Below, piece by piece: positions 1-8,784 of a stretch of 64,000 bases of DNA (positions are counted from its first letter, which is position 1; the number at the start of each line of letters is the position of its first letter). The stretch is from Bog-473 sp963730395 (GTDB lineage: Bacteria; Actinomycetota; Acidimicrobiia; Acidimicrobiales; RAAP-2), in assembly GCA_963730395.1 (NCBI GenBank), contig CAVSSK010000021.1, forward strand, positions 310,001 through 374,000, read 5' to 3'. The notes under the pieces are model-generated. The model had not been told where the DNA came from. It saw nothing but the letters and a program-made list of their open reading frames with translations, and ran no database searches. A program made the translations under genes and the position numbers.

Positions 1-1
1 C

Positions 2-34
2 CGCGCTCCGGAGCTGCTCGCCGACGCCGCCTGA
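2..34 (+). CDS. 3' end of an unidentified upstream gene (partial)
   Basis: One plus-strand frame is open from the window edge and ends at a TGA at 32-34; its last residues would read RAPELLADAA. It would converge on the SCP2 gene, whose stop begins 10 bases further on, which is a normal spacing here. Eleven codons are too few to identify the product, and the frame could be open by chance. Confidence 0.3.
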   Translation, partial: RAPELLADAA

Positions 35-43
35 GAGGACTCG

Positions 44-457
44 CTATTCGGTGATCTCCCGCAGCCGGGTGGCCAGTTCTGCGGCGTTGGGGTCACCTGC
101 CGCGGGTGTGGCCTGCAGCGCCATCAGCTTGGCCATGTCCCCCTCGACCCGTACCTTGCCGGCCATGAATGCCTGCATGCCGGCTTGGGGATTCCCCTCG
201 ACGAGGATCGCCTTTGCCGTGTCGTAGTCAACCGTCACCTTGAGGTCCTGAACCTCCAGGTGGCCGATGTCGAGAACGAGCTCGCCATTCGAGGTGTCCA
301 TGTGGGCGTGGATGTCGTCCTCGGAGAAGGGAACCGCTGTCACGACGAGGTTCATACGAACGACGTGGGGGATGGGAGGCGTCTTGCCTTCGTACTCGGC
401 CCGGATCTTGCGGGCCTCGTCCAACCATTCGTCGCTGAGGAACGGGTACGACGGCAT
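44..457 (-). CDS. SCP2-type sterol/lipid-carrier domain protein
   Basis: A 137-residue protein. The C-terminal half (about residues 60-125, with LEVQDLKVTVDYDTAKAILV, then QAFMAGKVRVEGDMAKLM) matches the lipid-binding SCP2 fold: the K-V-x-V-x-G-D strand and the following M-K-L/M helix are characteristic. Such small actinobacterial proteins bind hydrophobic ligands in the cytoplasm; the ligand cannot be told from sequence. The start is the ATG at 457, because an AAGGAG lies 7 nt upstream of it on the minus strand; a longer open frame to 595 has no such support and overlaps the divergent hydrolase start. Family call fairly firm, specific role unknown. Confidence 0.75.
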   Translation of the reverse strand: MPSYPFLSDEWLDEARKIRAEYEGKTPPIPHVVRMNLVVTAVPFSEDDIHAHMDTSNGELVLDIGHLEVQDLKVTVDYDTAKAILVEGNPQAGMQAFMAGKVRVEGDMAKLMALQATPAAGDPNAAELATRLREITE

Positions 458-582
458 TGCGGTGCTCCTTCGTCTTCGGTCTTGTTCTTCGGTCTCGGTC
501 TTGGTGCAGGACCTCGGTCGCCCCGCCCGGAGCCATGTGGGCCGCCGGAACCCTACCCGCCTCGCCGGTAGGCTGCCGCAGC

Positions 583-1348
583 GTGACCTCCCCAATCATT
601 CCCGGCGCCGAGCCCTATTCCGCAACCGGCGACGGCCGAGGCGCGCTCGGTGCTGCACGGGTTCACCGGCAACCCCCAATCCATGCGTGGCCTGGCGTTG
701 GCGCTGACCGACGCTGGGTTCACGGTCGAGATGCCGCTGCTGCCGGGGCACGGGACGGACATCTCCGACATGCTCCCGACCCGATGGAGGGACTGGTCGG
801 ATGCGGCCGAGGCGGCCTATGACGAGCTGGCCGCGCGCAGTGACTCCGTCGTGGTGGTCGGGCTCTCCATGGGCGGAATGCTGAGCGTGTGGCTCGCCCA
901 GCGCCACCCTGAGATCGCGGCCATTGTCGTGGTCAACCCGCTCATCGCGCCTCCCGACGCCGACACCCTGGCGCTGGCCGAGTCGATGATCGAGAACGGC
1001 GACGAGGTCGCGCCAGGCATCGGATCCGATATCGCTATGGAGGGCGCAGTCGAGTCCGCCTACCCCGGCCTCCCGTTGCGGGCGGCACTCTCGCTCTTCG
1101 CCGCCGCGTCAGAAATCGAAGCCGACATCGAGTCGGTGACCTGCCCCGTTCTCGTGTTCACGAGCGTGCAGGACCATGTGGTCGATCCGAGATCGAGCGA
1201 TATCCTCGCCGCGCGTGCCAAGGGCCCGGTCGAGCGGGTGACGCTGGAACGCAGCTACCACGTCGCCACGCTGGACTATGACAAGGACGAGATCGAGTTG
1301 CGCACGGTGGAGTTCGTGACCAATCTCCTGTCGTCGCCGCGGCCGTGA
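583..1348 (+). CDS. alpha/beta hydrolase (carboxylesterase-like), one frameshift near the start
   Basis: A serine hydrolase of the monoacylglycerol-lipase/carboxylesterase type. The body (650-1348) shows the oxyanion-hole HGFTGN, nucleophile elbow GLSMGG, a late Asp in TSVQDHVVD and the His in RSYHVATLDYD. In this frame the first start is GTG 650, which lies inside the HG motif and cannot be the real start. The preceding sequence from GTG 583 in another frame encodes the usual N-terminus (TSPIIPGAEPYSATG), and removing one G at 648-650 (CTCGGTG to CTCGTG) joins the frames into an uninterrupted protein of about 254 residues. A TAGGCT -10-like box at 569-574 ends 8 nt before GTG 583, fitting a leaderless start. 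The stop overlaps gatC, so the two are probably co-transcribed. Confidence 0.8.
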
Positions 1349-1674
1349 GTCAATCCGGAGACGCGGCACCGGCCCGCGTGACTCTCAGTCGGGAAGACGT
1401 GATCCACGTGGCACACCTGGCTCGCCTTGAGCTGAACGACGACGAAGTCGAGCTCTTCACGGCGCAGCTGCGCACCGTGCTCGACCATGCCGCCGACGTG
1501 GCCGCGCTGGACCTCTCTCACTTGGAGCCGTCCTCCCACCCCATCTCGCTGGAGAACGTGCTGCGCCCCGACGAGCCGCGGCCCAGCCTGGACCGGGACG
1601 AGGTGCTCGCCCAGGCGCCGGCGGTGGAGGACCACCAATTCCGTGTGCCCCGAATCGGAGGCGAGGCGCCATGA
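1345..1674 (+). CDS. gatC: Asp-tRNA(Asn)/Glu-tRNA(Gln) amidotransferase subunit C
   Basis: GatC (109 residues) stabilises the GatA-GatB core of the amidotransferase that converts Glu-tRNA(Gln) and Asp-tRNA(Asn) to Gln- and Asn-tRNA. The hallmark N-terminal stretch VTLSREDVIHVAHLARLELN and the C-terminal LRPDEPRPSLDRDEVLAQAP are both present, and the length is normal. The GTG start at 1345 overlaps the hydrolase stop (GTGA) and the stop overlaps the gatA ATG (ATGA), so translation is coupled along a hydrolase-gatC-gatA-gatB operon. Confidence 0.95.
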   Translation: MSQSGDAAPARVTLSREDVIHVAHLARLELNDDEVELFTAQLRTVLDHAADVAALDLSHLEPSSHPISLENVLRPDEPRPSLDRDEVLAQAPAVEDHQFRVPRIGGEAP

Positions 1675-3104
1675 CCGGTGCGCTGGCCCTGGCAGCCGAG
1701 GTTCGCGCTGGGAAGCGGCGAGCCCGGGAGGTGGTGGAGGAGGCACTCGCCGCGGTGGTGGAGGGCGATGGGGATCTCAATGCGTTCCTCACCGTCTTGG
1801 GCGACGAGGCCCGGGCGCAGGCCGACGCGGTCGATGCGGCAGTGGCCGCGGGGCGCGACCCCGGCCCTCTGGCGGGTGTACCCGTCGCGCTGAAGGACAA
1901 CCTGTGCACGCGCGGTGCTCCCACTACATGCGGCTCGAAGATCCTGGACGGTTGGCGCCCCCCATACGACGCGACCGTGGTGCAGTCCCTGCGCGCCGCT
2001 GGAGCCATCTCGCTGGGCAAGACCAACATGGATGAGTTCGCGATGGGCAGTTCGACCGAGAACTCGGCCTTCGGTCCGACCCGCAACCCGCGGCACACCG
2101 ACAAGGTCCCTGGAGGCAGCAGCGGCGGCTCGGCAGCCGCGGTGGCAGCCGGCTTCGCCCCACTCGGGCTTGGCTCCGATACCGGTGGATCGATCCGCCA
2201 GCCCGCGGCGCTCTGCGGCGTGGTCGGGATGAAGCCAACGTACGGTCGCATCTCGCGTTATGGCCTGGTCGCCTTCGCCAGCTCGCTCGACCAAATCGGA
2301 CCATTCGCCGCCACGGTGGAGGACGCCGCACTTCTCTATGACGTACTGGCGGGACATGACCCACTCGACAGCACTTCGTTGCCATCGATCCCCGAGCCCA
2401 CGCTGGCGTCGGTGCACGAGGGTGTCGAGGGTATCCGGGTCGGCCTTTGCCGCGACCTCGTGGACGGCTGCGCGCCGGATGTGGCGGCGCGGGTGCACGG
2501 GGCGGCCGATGCGCTGACTGGCGCTGGGGCCAAGGTAGAGGAGATCTCGGTGCCCGAGTTCGCCTACGGGCTGTCTGCCTACTACCTCATCGCTCCGGCT
2601 GAGGCGTCGTCGAACCTTGCCCGCTACGACGGGGTCCGCTACGGGCTCCGTGTCGACGGCGAGGACTCGGAAGCCATGAACACCGCCACCCGCACCGCTG
2701 GCTTCGGCGCCGAGGTCAAGCGCCGGGTGATGCTGGGCACATACGCGCTGTCGGCCGGCTACTACGACGCCTATTACGCCCAGGCCCAACGGGTCCGCAC
2801 GCTGGTCATGCGGGCGTTCGACCGGGCATACGAGTCGGTGGACGTGCTGCTCGGCGCGACGGCGCCGACGACGGCGTTCGACCTGGGGGCGAAGGTCGAC
2901 GACCCGATGGCCATGTACATGAATGACGTCTGCACGATCCCATCCAACCTGTCGGGACACCCCGCCGCGTCGGTCCCGTTCGGCACCGGCGACGACGGCC
3001 TGCCGGTCGGTGTGCAGGTGCTCGCACCAGCGCTCGGGGAGGCGATCCTGTTCCGTGTGGCCCAGGTTGTGGAGGACCATGCACCGCAGAGGTCGGGATC
3101 GTGA
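1671..3104 (+). CDS. gatA: Asp-tRNA(Asn)/Glu-tRNA(Gln) amidotransferase subunit A
   Basis: GatA (477 residues) is the glutaminase subunit that releases ammonia for tRNA transamidation. It is an amidase-signature enzyme with the full Ser-cis-Ser-Lys triad: Lys75 (VALKDN), cis-Ser150 (PGGSSGG) and nucleophile Ser174 (TGGSIRQPA). The C-terminal SNLSGHPAASVPFG motif is also typical. It starts inside the gatC stop and ends in a 4-nt ATG/TGA-type overlap with gatB, so the three subunits are made in a coupled series. No frame or residue anomaly is seen. Confidence 0.97.
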   Translation: MTGALALAAEVRAGKRRAREVVEEALAAVVEGDGDLNAFLTVLGDEARAQADAVDAAVAAGRDPGPLAGVPVALKDNLCTRGAPTTCGSKILDGWRPPYDATVVQSLRAAGAISLGKTNMDEFAMGSSTENSAFGPTRNPRHTDKVPGGSSGGSAAAVAAGFAPLGLGSDTGGSIRQPAALCGVVGMKPTYGRISRYGLVAFASSLDQIGPFAATVEDAALLYDVLAGHDPLDSTSLPSIPEPTLASVHEGVEGIRVGLCRDLVDGCAPDVAARVHGAADALTGAGAKVEEISVPEFAYGLSAYYLIAPAEASSNLARYDGVRYGLRVDGEDSEAMNTATRTAGFGAEVKRRVMLGTYALSAGYYDAYYAQAQRVRTLVMRAFDRAYESVDVLLGATAPTTAFDLGAKVDDPMAMYMNDVCTIPSNLSGHPAASVPFGTGDDGLPVGVQVLAPALGEAILFRVAQVVEDHAPQRSGS

Positions 3105-4534
3105 GCACCGAATGGGAGATGGTGATCGGGCTCGAGGTCCACTGCGAGCTGGCGACGGTGACGAAGCTGTTCTGCGGGTGCCGCAATTCTTTCGGCGACG
3201 AGCCCAACGTGAACATCTGCCCCGTCTGTCTCGGTTTGCCGGGATCGTTGCCGATCCTCAACGAGCAGGCCGTCGAGCTGGCCATGCGGATCGGTGCGGC
3301 CCTCCACTGCGACATCCGGCCTTCAGAGTTCGCCCGCAAGAACTACTTCTATCCGGATCAGGCCAAGGACTACCAGATCAGCCAATACGACCGGCCACTC
3401 AATGTCGGAGGCTGGCTGGAGCTGCCCGACGGTTTCCGCGTCGGCGTGACGCGGGCACACATGGAGGAGGACACCGGCAAGCTCACCCATGTCGGTGGGA
3501 GCGGGCGCATCAACGCGGCTTTGCACGCGCTGGTCGACTACAACCGCTCAGGGGTGCCGCTGGTCGAGATCGTGAGCGAACCCGACATCCGTAGCGTGGC
3601 CCACGCCCGAGCCTATGCAGCCGAGTTGCGCGGCATCCTCGTGGCGACGGGTGCGTCCGACGGCCGCATGGAGGAGGGCTCCATGCGAGTGGACGCCAAC
3701 GTGTCGGTCCGCCCTGCCGGGAGCGACGTATTCGGCACTCGCTGCGAGATCAAGAACCTCAATTCGCTGCGCTCGCTCGTCCGGGCGATCGAGTACGAGG
3801 CGGCCCGCCAGATCGCGATCCTCGAGTCCGACGGCGTCGTACGGCAGGAGACGCGGCACTGGGACGAATCGGCTGTGCGCACCGAGTCGATGCGTTCCAA
3901 GGAGGAGGCCAACGACTACCGCTACTTCCCAGAGCCCGATCTGGTGCCGCTGGACCCTGATGCTGAGTGGCAGGCGCGGGTGCAGTCAGGACTCGGAGCG
4001 ATGCCGTCGGAGCGCCGGGCTGAGCTTGCCACCGCCCTTGGGGGCGCACCGAGCGCCGCGGAGACCGACCAGATCCGTGCCGTGGTCGATCTGGGGCTGG
4101 ACGCACTCGTGAGCGCAGCCGCAGAGGCAGGGGCGCCGCCGGCGCTGGCGCTGGCTCGGGCCGCCAACGAGGTGGCGGCACAGGGCGATGTCGGTTTGCG
4201 GCTCGACGCGAGCTCCTTTGCCGGTCTTCTGGCGATGGAGTCGGATGGCCGGCTCTCGGCCACGCAGTCCAAGACGGTGCTGGGGGCCCTCATCGAGCGC
4301 GGTGGCGGTGACCCGGTGGCGGTGGCAAAGGAGATGGGCTTCGAGGCACTTGGGGCGGACACGCTGTCCGCAGTGCTCGACGAGGTCATCACCTCACATC
4401 CCGAGGAGTGGGCCCGATTCATCGGGGGAGACGACAAGCTGATGGCCATGTTCACCGGCGAAGTCATGAAGGCGACGTCCGGCAAGGCCAACGGCAAAGA
4501 GGTCGCGGCAGAGCTACGTCGCCGCCGCGGTTAA
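3101..4534 (+). CDS. gatB: Asp-tRNA(Asn)/Glu-tRNA(Gln) amidotransferase subunit B
   Basis: GatB (477 residues) phosphorylates the mischarged tRNA end and uses ammonia channelled from GatA. The cradle domain begins with VIGLEVHCEL, a four-Cys zinc knuckle (Cys25, Cys27, Cys40, Cys43) follows, then KNYFYPDQAKDYQISQYD and MEEGSMRVDANVS. The C-terminal YqeY/helical domain ends in the typical KATSGKANGKEVAAELRRR. The GTG start overlaps gatA. Its TAA shares bases with the TAA of the convergent HNH gene (TTAA at 4531-4534), leaving no room for a separate terminator. Confidence 0.97.
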   Translation: MSTEWEMVIGLEVHCELATVTKLFCGCRNSFGDEPNVNICPVCLGLPGSLPILNEQAVELAMRIGAALHCDIRPSEFARKNYFYPDQAKDYQISQYDRPLNVGGWLELPDGFRVGVTRAHMEEDTGKLTHVGGSGRINAALHALVDYNRSGVPLVEIVSEPDIRSVAHARAYAAELRGILVATGASDGRMEEGSMRVDANVSVRPAGSDVFGTRCEIKNLNSLRSLVRAIEYEAARQIAILESDGVVRQETRHWDESAVRTESMRSKEEANDYRYFPEPDLVPLDPDAEWQARVQSGLGAMPSERRAELATALGGAPSAAETDQIRAVVDLGLDALVSAAAEAGAPPALALARAANEVAAQGDVGLRLDASSFAGLLAMESDGRLSATQSKTVLGALIERGGGDPVAVAKEMGFEALGADTLSAVLDEVITSHPEEWARFIGGDDKLMAMFTGEVMKATSGKANGKEVAAELRRRRG

Positions 4535-5673
4535 CCCGACGAACCTGTTCTCGACACAGACGTGACGGCCGTCCAGATCGGAGAGGGGCGTGACGTCATG
4601 ATCCGGCCCGAAGGCCCGACGAAGGTCAATTCCCGATTGGCGTTCCCCGTCATGCTCCACCCGTCACTATGGACGAGGTGATGGTGGTGGAGGCACAGGA
4701 GCGCGAGGTTGTGGAGGTCTGTGCGCCCGTCCGCTTTCCAGGGCACCACGTGGTGGGTGTTGGTGAACGTCGCGTTCGTGCACCCGGGGAACCGGCAGTG
4801 GCGATCTCTGCGCATGACCTCCCGGCGCTGGGCGTCGGTCGGTTCCCGCCGGGCCCTGCCCTCGTACATCGTGTGGCCCACGTCGTCGTCGACACCGATC
4901 GCGATCGTGGCGTCGCATGCGATTCGTCGGACGGTCTCGCAGCTGATGAGCCCGTCTCGCTCCAGTTGGCCCGCCAGCCCGGTCACCTCGCCTGACTCAT
5001 CGAGCAGGGCCGCCAGCGGCACATGGGCCACGATGAAGTACGGGCTCGCAGTCGCGCCCCGAGCCGACGAGCGGATCATCCCCATGAAGCCGTCGCACAG
5101 GCGTTGGTCCCACGGTGTCTCGCCGTCGGACGGGATCTGGCGAGCTCGGGCGTGGAGGCAGGCCCGGGTCTCGGCGTAGGACTCGGGTGGCAGCTGGACG
5201 GTCATGGTGCGGAACTGGTCGTTGAAGCGGAGGAAGCGCCGCTCGTGGCTGGACTCGGCACGGGTCTCCGGCCGGGCTGCGTTCGAGCGGGCCAGTTCGG
5301 CGAGCTGGCGCACCGAGCATGTCCGAGCCTGTTCACGCAGGCCCTGGTCGGTCTCGGGCGTCGCGGTGTCGGCGACGGCTCGGACCTTGTCGAGGGAGAG
5401 GTCGCCGTCGCACAGACCGGCGACGAGGTGCGGGATGTCCCATGCCTTCTCGCCCAGGTGTGCGTAGGCGCGTGCCGTGGGTGTCGAGACGCCGAAGCGC
5501 TCCACGGCCCATGCCTCAGCGGACGTCGCCCCGTCTTGTCGATACGTCTGGCGCCGTTCGACCTCGCCAAGCAGCACGACGATGGCCCCTTCCACCACTG
5601 CCTTTTCGCGGAACAGCCGGTCGAGACGGTCCGTGATTTCCTCGTTCGACAGGGCCGCTGCCGCACTGATCAC
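4531..5673 (-). CDS. DUF222 / HNH endonuclease domain protein
   Basis: A 380-residue protein of the actinobacterial DUF222-HNH family (the M. tuberculosis 13E12-repeat type). The N-terminal helical DUF222 part spans roughly residues 10-270. The C-terminal HNH nuclease has a CRFPGC Cys pair, the THHVVPW catalytic His region, the Asn in DLHNLALLC and the final HHHHLVH. These genes occur in many scattered copies in actinobacteria and are suspected to be selfish or DNA-processing, but the function is unproven. It converges on gatB with overlapping stop codons. No flanking repeats are evident, so I do not call a mobile element. Confidence 0.88.
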   Translation of the reverse strand: MISAAAALSNEEITDRLDRLFREKAVVEGAIVVLLGEVERRQTYRQDGATSAEAWAVERFGVSTPTARAYAHLGEKAWDIPHLVAGLCDGDLSLDKVRAVADTATPETDQGLREQARTCSVRQLAELARSNAARPETRAESSHERRFLRFNDQFRTMTVQLPPESYAETRACLHARARQIPSDGETPWDQRLCDGFMGMIRSSARGATASPYFIVAHVPLAALLDESGEVTGLAGQLERDGLISCETVRRIACDATIAIGVDDDVGHTMYEGRARREPTDAQRREVMRRDRHCRFPGCTNATFTNTHHVVPWKADGRTDLHNLALLCLHHHHLVHSDGWSMTGNANRELTFVGPSGRIMTSRPSPIWTAVTSVSRTGSSG

Positions 5674-5773
5674 GGCAGCGGCAGCGGCAGCGGTCGGCAG
5701 TGTCGGTGGCGGTGTCGCCGGCAGGCATCACCATCAAAACGGTCCCGCCCGGCACCGAAATGTCTAGAGCGAT

Positions 5774-6388
5774 TTAGTCGATGATCCCCGAGATGTAGCG
5801 GTCGAGGGTCGGGCCGGCCCAGCGGGCGATCTGCCTGGGTGCGGCCGTCGAGACCGGCGGCACACGCAGGATGTAGCGGGTGAACGCCAGTCCCATCAGC
5901 TGGGAGGAGACGAGGGCGCGCCGCTGACTGGTCAGGGCAGCACTCTCGCCGGGGTTGGTCGGGCTGTTCTGCCAGACCCGCTCGGCCACGAACTCGCGCA
6001 TCGCATCGGCCACGCTGGTCGATGCCGCCATGCCGGCGACACACGCTGCGAAGGAGGAGCCCGATCCCTCCGCCTCGTCCCACATGGTCAAGAAGCCCAT
6101 GATGATCCCCGCACCTACCGACGTCACCGAAGAAGCGGACCCGGAAGAGCCGGAGTTCGACTGCTCTTGGACATGGCGCGGGTCGAAGGGCAGAGCCATG
6201 GCGGCCACGAAGAGACTGGCCTTTCCGTCGAAGTAATGGTGGACCAGCGCGGGGTCGACGCCGGCTTGTCGGGCGATGGCACGGAGGCTGGCCCCGTCGT
6301 AGCCCTTGGCCGCGAAGACGCGCTTGGCGGCCTCGACGATGGCACCCCGGGTGTCGGCTTTGCCGGGCCGCCGCCCCACCGCTTTCAT
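5774..6388 (-). CDS. TetR-family transcriptional regulator
   Basis: A 204-residue repressor-type protein. The N-terminal helix-turn-helix (about residues 13-60) is the classic TetR pattern: AIVEAAKRVFAAKGYDGASL, AIARQAGVDPALVHHYF, GKASLFVAAM. The ligand domain has an odd Ser/Gly-rich insert (QEQSNSGSSGSASSVTSV, about residues 74-91). It is divergent from the MMPL transporter, separated by 96 bp carrying two direct repeats, so it most likely represses that exporter and itself; the inducer is unknown. Confidence 0.9.
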   Translation of the reverse strand: MKAVGRRPGKADTRGAIVEAAKRVFAAKGYDGASLRAIARQAGVDPALVHHYFDGKASLFVAAMALPFDPRHVQEQSNSGSSGSASSVTSVGAGIIMGFLTMWDEAEGSGSSFAACVAGMAASTSVADAMREFVAERVWQNSPTNPGESAALTSQRRALVSSQLMGLAFTRYILRVPPVSTAAPRQIARWAGPTLDRYISGIID

Positions 6389-6424
6389 CGTCGCCCCGGC
6401 CCAAAAGGGCGGGTCAATGGGTAT

Positions 6425-6470
6425 TCACCGGTCATCAATTCTGTGGTACAACTCACCAGTGATGAATTAT
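6425..6470. promoter_or_regulatory. Two direct repeats between tetR and mmpL, candidate TetR operators
   Basis: TCACCGGTCATCAATTCT at 6425-6442 and TCACCAGTGATGAATTAT at 6453-6470 match at 14 of 18 positions, with starts 28 bp apart. The second contains the dyad TCAC-CA-GTGA, a typical TetR half-site arrangement. They end directly at the mmpL Shine-Dalgarno. Assignment as the TetR binding sites is inference from position. Confidence 0.5.
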
Positions 6471-6484
6471 AGGAGGTGCCGGCG

Positions 6485-8692
6485 GTGCGTGTAGGGACGC
6501 AGGAGCGACAGACGGAAACTCCGGAGGTCACGGGCCTCGGCCGACTGGCCGGTCGGTGCTACGACCGGCGCCGCCTTGTGCTCGTGCTGTGGATCTTGGC
6601 CCTGGTCGGGATCACCGTCGTGGCGCAGATGGTGGGCACCCACTTCCAGAACAAGTTCACCGCCGGCAGCACGCAGTCACAGCAGGCCACCGACCTGCTG
6701 AGCGCACGGTTCCCCTCCCACGCCGGCGACACCGCCGACGTCGTCTTCCGTACGACCACCCCCATCGCCGCCAACGAGGCGGGGATCAACGGCGTGGTGG
6801 ACGCCCTCCGGCCTCTTGGCCACGTGTCGAGCGTGACGGGCCCCTTCTCACCGGCTGGTGCGCACCAGATCTCGACTCATGCCAACATCGCCTACGCCGT
6901 CGTCCAGTTCGACGAGACGACGTCGAACCTGCCCACGGGCGCAATCAACGACGTCATCAGCACCGCCGAGGGCGCCGCGCACCCGGGCTTCCAGGTCGCC
7001 CTGGGTGGCTACCCCATATCGTCGGTGGCCAAGGTGTCGCCGGGAGCGAGCGAGGGCATCGGCATCACCGCGGCGATCATCATCATGCTCCTCGCCTTTG
7101 GCTCCGTCGTCGCCATGGGTCTCCCCATCATCACGGCCCTGTTCGGGTTGGGCATCGGCGTGGCGCTGCTCGAGCTGGTGACGCACTTCCTCGTCGTACC
7201 GAACTTCTCACCTGAGATGGCGGCGATGATCGGCATCGGCGTGGGGATCGACTACGCGCTCTTCATCGTCACCCGGTACCGGCAAGGCATCTTCGAGGGG
7301 CGCGACCCGCGCAACGCCGTCGTGACATCGCTGATGACGTCGGGCCGCTCCGTCCTGTTCGCCGGCGGGACGGTCGTCATCTCGTTGTTCGGGCTCTTCC
7401 TCATCGGCCAGCCGTACATGATCGGCCTGGCGACGGCCTGCATCGCCGCCGTCCTCATGGTCCTCGTGGCGGCACTGACGCTGCTGCCCGCCATGCTCGG
7501 CTTCGCCGGAAGCGCCATCGACAAGGCGCACATCCCGGGTCTGCTGCAGAGCGGCGGGCCGCCGCCCGAGAACGGCTTCTGGCACCGCTGGAGCCGGCTC
7601 ATCCAACGCCGGGCCTGGATCGCCGGCAGTCTGGCCATTGTCGCCCTGGTCGCTCTCGCCGTGCCGATGTTCGGCATGCGCCTCGCCTTCACCGATGCCA
7701 GCAACGACCCGACGACCCAGACGACGAGGCAGGCCTACGACCTGCTGAGCCAGGGGTTCGGCGTCGGGTTCAACGGCCCGCTCGTGGTCGCCGTCGACAT
7801 GCACGGCCCGGCCGACCAGCCGACCGTCCAGCGCCTCGAGTCCGCGCTGCGAGCGGGCGTGCCTGACGTGGCCTTCGTGGCGCCGGCCCAGTACAACGCC
7901 ACGAAGACGGGCGCCGTCATCATCGTGACCCCGAGCACCTCGCCCCAGTCCGCCCAGACCGAGACCCTCGTCCAGACCCTCAGGAACGACGTCATACCAC
8001 CGGTGGTCTCAGGGACCGACGTGAACGCGCTCGTAGGCGGGCAGACTGCCGGCGGCATCGACGCCGCGAACTTCCTCGGGAGCCGGCTCTTCCTCGTGAT
8101 CGGCGCCGTGCTCGTGCTGTCCTTCCTGTTGCTGATGACCGTGTTCCGCAGCATCGTGATCCCGCTCAAGGCGGTCATCATGAACCTGCTGAGCGTCGGC
8201 GCCGCCTACGGTGTCCTGGTCGCCGTGTTCCAGTGGGGGTGGGCCGGCGGGGTGATCGGGATCGGCGAGAAGGGACCGATCGATCCCTGGATCCCGGTCA
8301 CCCTGTTCACCATCCTGTTCGGGCTCTCGATGGACTACGAGGTGTTCCTGCTCTCGCGCATCCGCGAGGAATGGCTGCGCACAAGTGACAACTCGGAGTC
8401 TGTGGCCGACGGCCTGGCCGTGACCGGCCGCATCATCACGGCGGCGGCAGCCATCATGTTCTGCGTCTTCGCCTCGTTCGTGATCAACGATCCGCTGCAC
8501 ATCTTGAAGGTCTTCGGCCTCGGGCTCGCGGTCGCAGTGCTGATCGACGTGACGCTGGTGCGCATGGTGCTCGTGCCCTCCGTCATGGAGCTCCTGGGTT
8601 GGCGCAACTGGTGGATGCCCCGTTTCCTCGATCGGTCCATCCCGACCATCGGCGTCGAGGTGACACCGGCGCCGGTGCCGACCCCGGTCTGA
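6485..8692 (+). CDS. MMPL/RND-family membrane transporter
   Basis: A 735-residue MMPL protein of the RND superfamily, with the expected two repeats: a TM segment near residue 35, a periplasmic loop, and two blocks of five to six TM helices. The proton-relay helices are recognisable as GIGVGIDYALFIVTRYR in the first block and LFGLSMDYEVFLLSRIREEW in the second. These proteins export lipids or drugs across the actinobacterial membrane; the substrate is not predictable here. I chose GTG 6485 because an AGGAGG at 6471-6476 sits 8 nt upstream; a GTG at 6476 lies inside that site. The divergent TetR gene probably controls it. Confidence 0.9.
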   Translation: MRVGTQERQTETPEVTGLGRLAGRCYDRRRLVLVLWILALVGITVVAQMVGTHFQNKFTAGSTQSQQATDLLSARFPSHAGDTADVVFRTTTPIAANEAGINGVVDALRPLGHVSSVTGPFSPAGAHQISTHANIAYAVVQFDETTSNLPTGAINDVISTAEGAAHPGFQVALGGYPISSVAKVSPGASEGIGITAAIIIMLLAFGSVVAMGLPIITALFGLGIGVALLELVTHFLVVPNFSPEMAAMIGIGVGIDYALFIVTRYRQGIFEGRDPRNAVVTSLMTSGRSVLFAGGTVVISLFGLFLIGQPYMIGLATACIAAVLMVLVAALTLLPAMLGFAGSAIDKAHIPGLLQSGGPPPENGFWHRWSRLIQRRAWIAGSLAIVALVALAVPMFGMRLAFTDASNDPTTQTTRQAYDLLSQGFGVGFNGPLVVAVDMHGPADQPTVQRLESALRAGVPDVAFVAPAQYNATKTGAVIIVTPSTSPQSAQTETLVQTLRNDVIPPVVSGTDVNALVGGQTAGGIDAANFLGSRLFLVIGAVLVLSFLLLMTVFRSIVIPLKAVIMNLLSVGAAYGVLVAVFQWGWAGGVIGIGEKGPIDPWIPVTLFTILFGLSMDYEVFLLSRIREEWLRTSDNSESVADGLAVTGRIITAAAAIMFCVFASFVINDPLHILKVFGLGLAVAVLIDVTLVRMVLVPSVMELLGWRNWWMPRFLDRSIPTIGVEVTPAPVPTPV

Positions 8693-8784
8693 ACGCGCCG
8701 GGGCCGCCGGTGGTCGGGGACCAGCCGGCCCACGCGATCGGCTGTCCCCCTCGGATCGGGCGACCCTCCCGCTAGTTTGGATCC

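Noticed and set aside
650..652. GTG 650 as start of the hydrolase
   Set aside because: It falls inside the conserved oxyanion-hole HG segment; the true N-terminus is in another frame from GTG 583, across a one-base insertion.
4531..5673. HNH gene as part of a mobile intron or insertion sequence
   Set aside because: No terminal repeats, target duplication or intron features around it; DUF222-HNH genes are usually free-standing.
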